Below, in pieces: positions 63,285-64,000 of a stretch of 64,000 nt of DNA. The DNA lies in assembly GCA_963846855.1 (NCBI GenBank), contig CAWJXK010000008.1:1178001-1242000 (forward strand). Direction: 5' to 3'. Every line of letters starts with the position of its first letter. Position 1 is the first letter of the stretch. Under the pieces are notes generated by a model. It was given only the letters and a program-made list of their open reading frames with translations, was not told the DNA's origin and ran no database searches. Position numbers and translations under genes: made by a program. The DNA comes from CAIWHR01 sp963846855. GTDB taxonomy: Bacteria; Pseudomonadota; Gammaproteobacteria; Burkholderiales; Casimicrobiaceae.

Positions 63285-64000
63285 ATGCTCATCGACCGCA
63301 ACCGGAATCGCTCGCCATCGACCGAGCCGCCGCAACGGCGCATCGTTTGGAAGGCGGGGGCTGAGTCCGACCGGCCCGCGGTCACCGCGCTGCCAGCGGC
63401 TGCAGCCGCCGGCCTCGTCTACGTGTCCGACGCCATGCCGGGGATCCGACGGGTGCGCCAGGACGCCGGTTTCGTCTACGCGCTTCCCAATGGACGGCCG
63501 GTGACGAACGACGCGGAGTTGAGGCGCATCGCGAGGCTCGCGATTCCCCCCGCGTACGAGGACGTGTGGATCTGTGCGGATCCGCGCGGGCATATTCAGG
63601 CGACGGGGCGCGACGCGCGCGGGCGCAAGCAGTATCGCTACCACCCGCAGTGGCGTGCCTTTCGCGACGGGGAGAAGTTCGAGCGGATGCCCGCATTCGG
63701 CGAAGCCCTGCCGCGGCTGCGCCGCCGGCTTCGGCTCGACCTCGCGCTGCCCGGGCTGCCGCGGGAGAAGGTGGTCGCGGTCGTCGTGAGCCTGCTTGAC
63801 GCGACCCGAATGCGCATCGGCAACATGGAATACGCGCGCGACAACGACAGCTATGGGCTCACGACGCTGCGCAACCGGCACGTGCGCTTCGTCCCGGACG
63901 GCAAGCTCGTCTTCCGGTTTCGCGGGAAGGGCGGCGCCGGCCACGAGATCGCCGTCGGCGACCGCCGCCTCGCGAGGCTCATCCGGCGATGCCATCAGCT
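63285..64000 (+). CDS. DNA topoisomerase IB (poxvirus-type), 3' truncated by window end
   Basis: From ATG 63285 the frame is open to the last base. After a polar lead of about 40 residues come GLVYVSDAMPGIRRVR, IPPAYEDVWICADPRGHIQ, and the catalytic-domain start ARGRKQYRYHPQWR (conserved active-site Arg and Lys). SLLDATRMRIGNMEYAR and GLTTLRNRHV follow. The catalytic Tyr would be beyond the window. It relaxes supercoils by 3'-phosphotyrosine chemistry. It closes the stress cluster and is divergent from the DUF3309-like gene. Confidence 0.88.
   Translation, partial: MLIDRNRNRSPSTEPPQRRIVWKAGAESDRPAVTALPAAAAAGLVYVSDAMPGIRRVRQDAGFVYALPNGRPVTNDAELRRIARLAIPPAYEDVWICADPRGHIQATGRDARGRKQYRYHPQWRAFRDGEKFERMPAFGEALPRLRRRLRLDLALPGLPREKVVAVVVSLLDATRMRIGNMEYARDNDSYGLTTLRNRHVRFVPDGKLVFRFRGKGGAGHEIAVGDRRLARLIRRCHQ

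Noticed and set aside
1..64000. tRNA, rRNA, CRISPR arrays and riboswitches
   Set aside because: I looked for cloverleaf-type tRNA ends, rRNA blocks and regular spacer arrays and saw none. Without a covariance search I cannot exclude small structured RNAs.

Overview
The window is GC-rich, densely coded chromosomal DNA, most likely from a betaproteobacterium (Burkholderiales-like). The evidence for this is YaeQ, BenE, an NrdR-controlled class Ia ribonucleotide reductase with two ATP-cones, an IPTL-CTERM-like mini-protein, ElaB/YqjD-like proteins, and the Ku/LigD, DUF1328, DUF3309, PRC-barrel and topoisomerase IB stress genes. The assignment rests on protein families only; no rRNA or tRNA was seen. 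Both ends cut genes: a ModA-like binding protein on the left and topoisomerase IB on the right.

Layout. 1-9 kb: miscellaneous envelope and secreted proteins, including a PH-domain protein, a HEAT/ankyrin protein, a seven-bladed Vgb-like propeller with a dockerin-like tail, and YaeQ. A lipoprotein hydrolase and a nearby small gene share a perfect TGTACNGTACA palindrome upstream. 9-13.5 kb: a YqjI-like PadR regulator, a methyltransferase operon and an ankyrin protein. 13.5-17.1 kb: an island that looks less GC-rich. It holds an XRE regulator, an Mrr restriction enzyme and a decayed P-loop ATPase. Diverged partial copies of the two flanking host genes (the 5' end of the ankyrin gene and the 3' end of nrdB) lie inside it, which points to acquisition by recombination. 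17.2-22.5 kb: nrdB, two small genes and nrdA behind two NrdR boxes. 22.8-27.7 kb: PdeM, hydroxypyruvate isomerase, rhomboid and small envelope or metal-stress proteins.

27.9-33 kb: a surface-glycan cluster (GtrA, GT39, AsnB-type amidotransferase, GT2), with a 269-bp inverted-repeat element filling the gap before asnB. 33.3-38.6 kb: BenE and PssA, then a run of genes encoding a small secreted protein, a lipoprotein, a GIY-YIG-like protein and a papain-like protease fused to an alpha/beta-hydrolase-like half. This run is the best candidate in the window for an undescribed system. 38.9-45 kb: a dehydrogenase, an Lhr-like helicase and a MASE1 hybrid kinase.

45-64 kb: a stress and DNA-repair block. 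It contains a zinc protein-Ku-LigD polymerase operon, a CHASE3 kinase with a divergent receiver protein, a 309-bp MITE with a CTAA target duplication, phosphoketolase and zwf. These are followed by superoxide dismutase, ElaB-like proteins, a glycogen-debranching-type enzyme with a glycosyltransferase, hemerythrin, pyrophosphatase, PRC-barrel protein, tiny hydrophobic proteins and topoisomerase IB.

Five single- or double-base frame breaks interrupt otherwise well-conserved genes (DUF4239 protein, ligD, the receiver gene, and phosphoketolase twice). They are either assembly errors or real decay, and the sequence alone cannot separate these.
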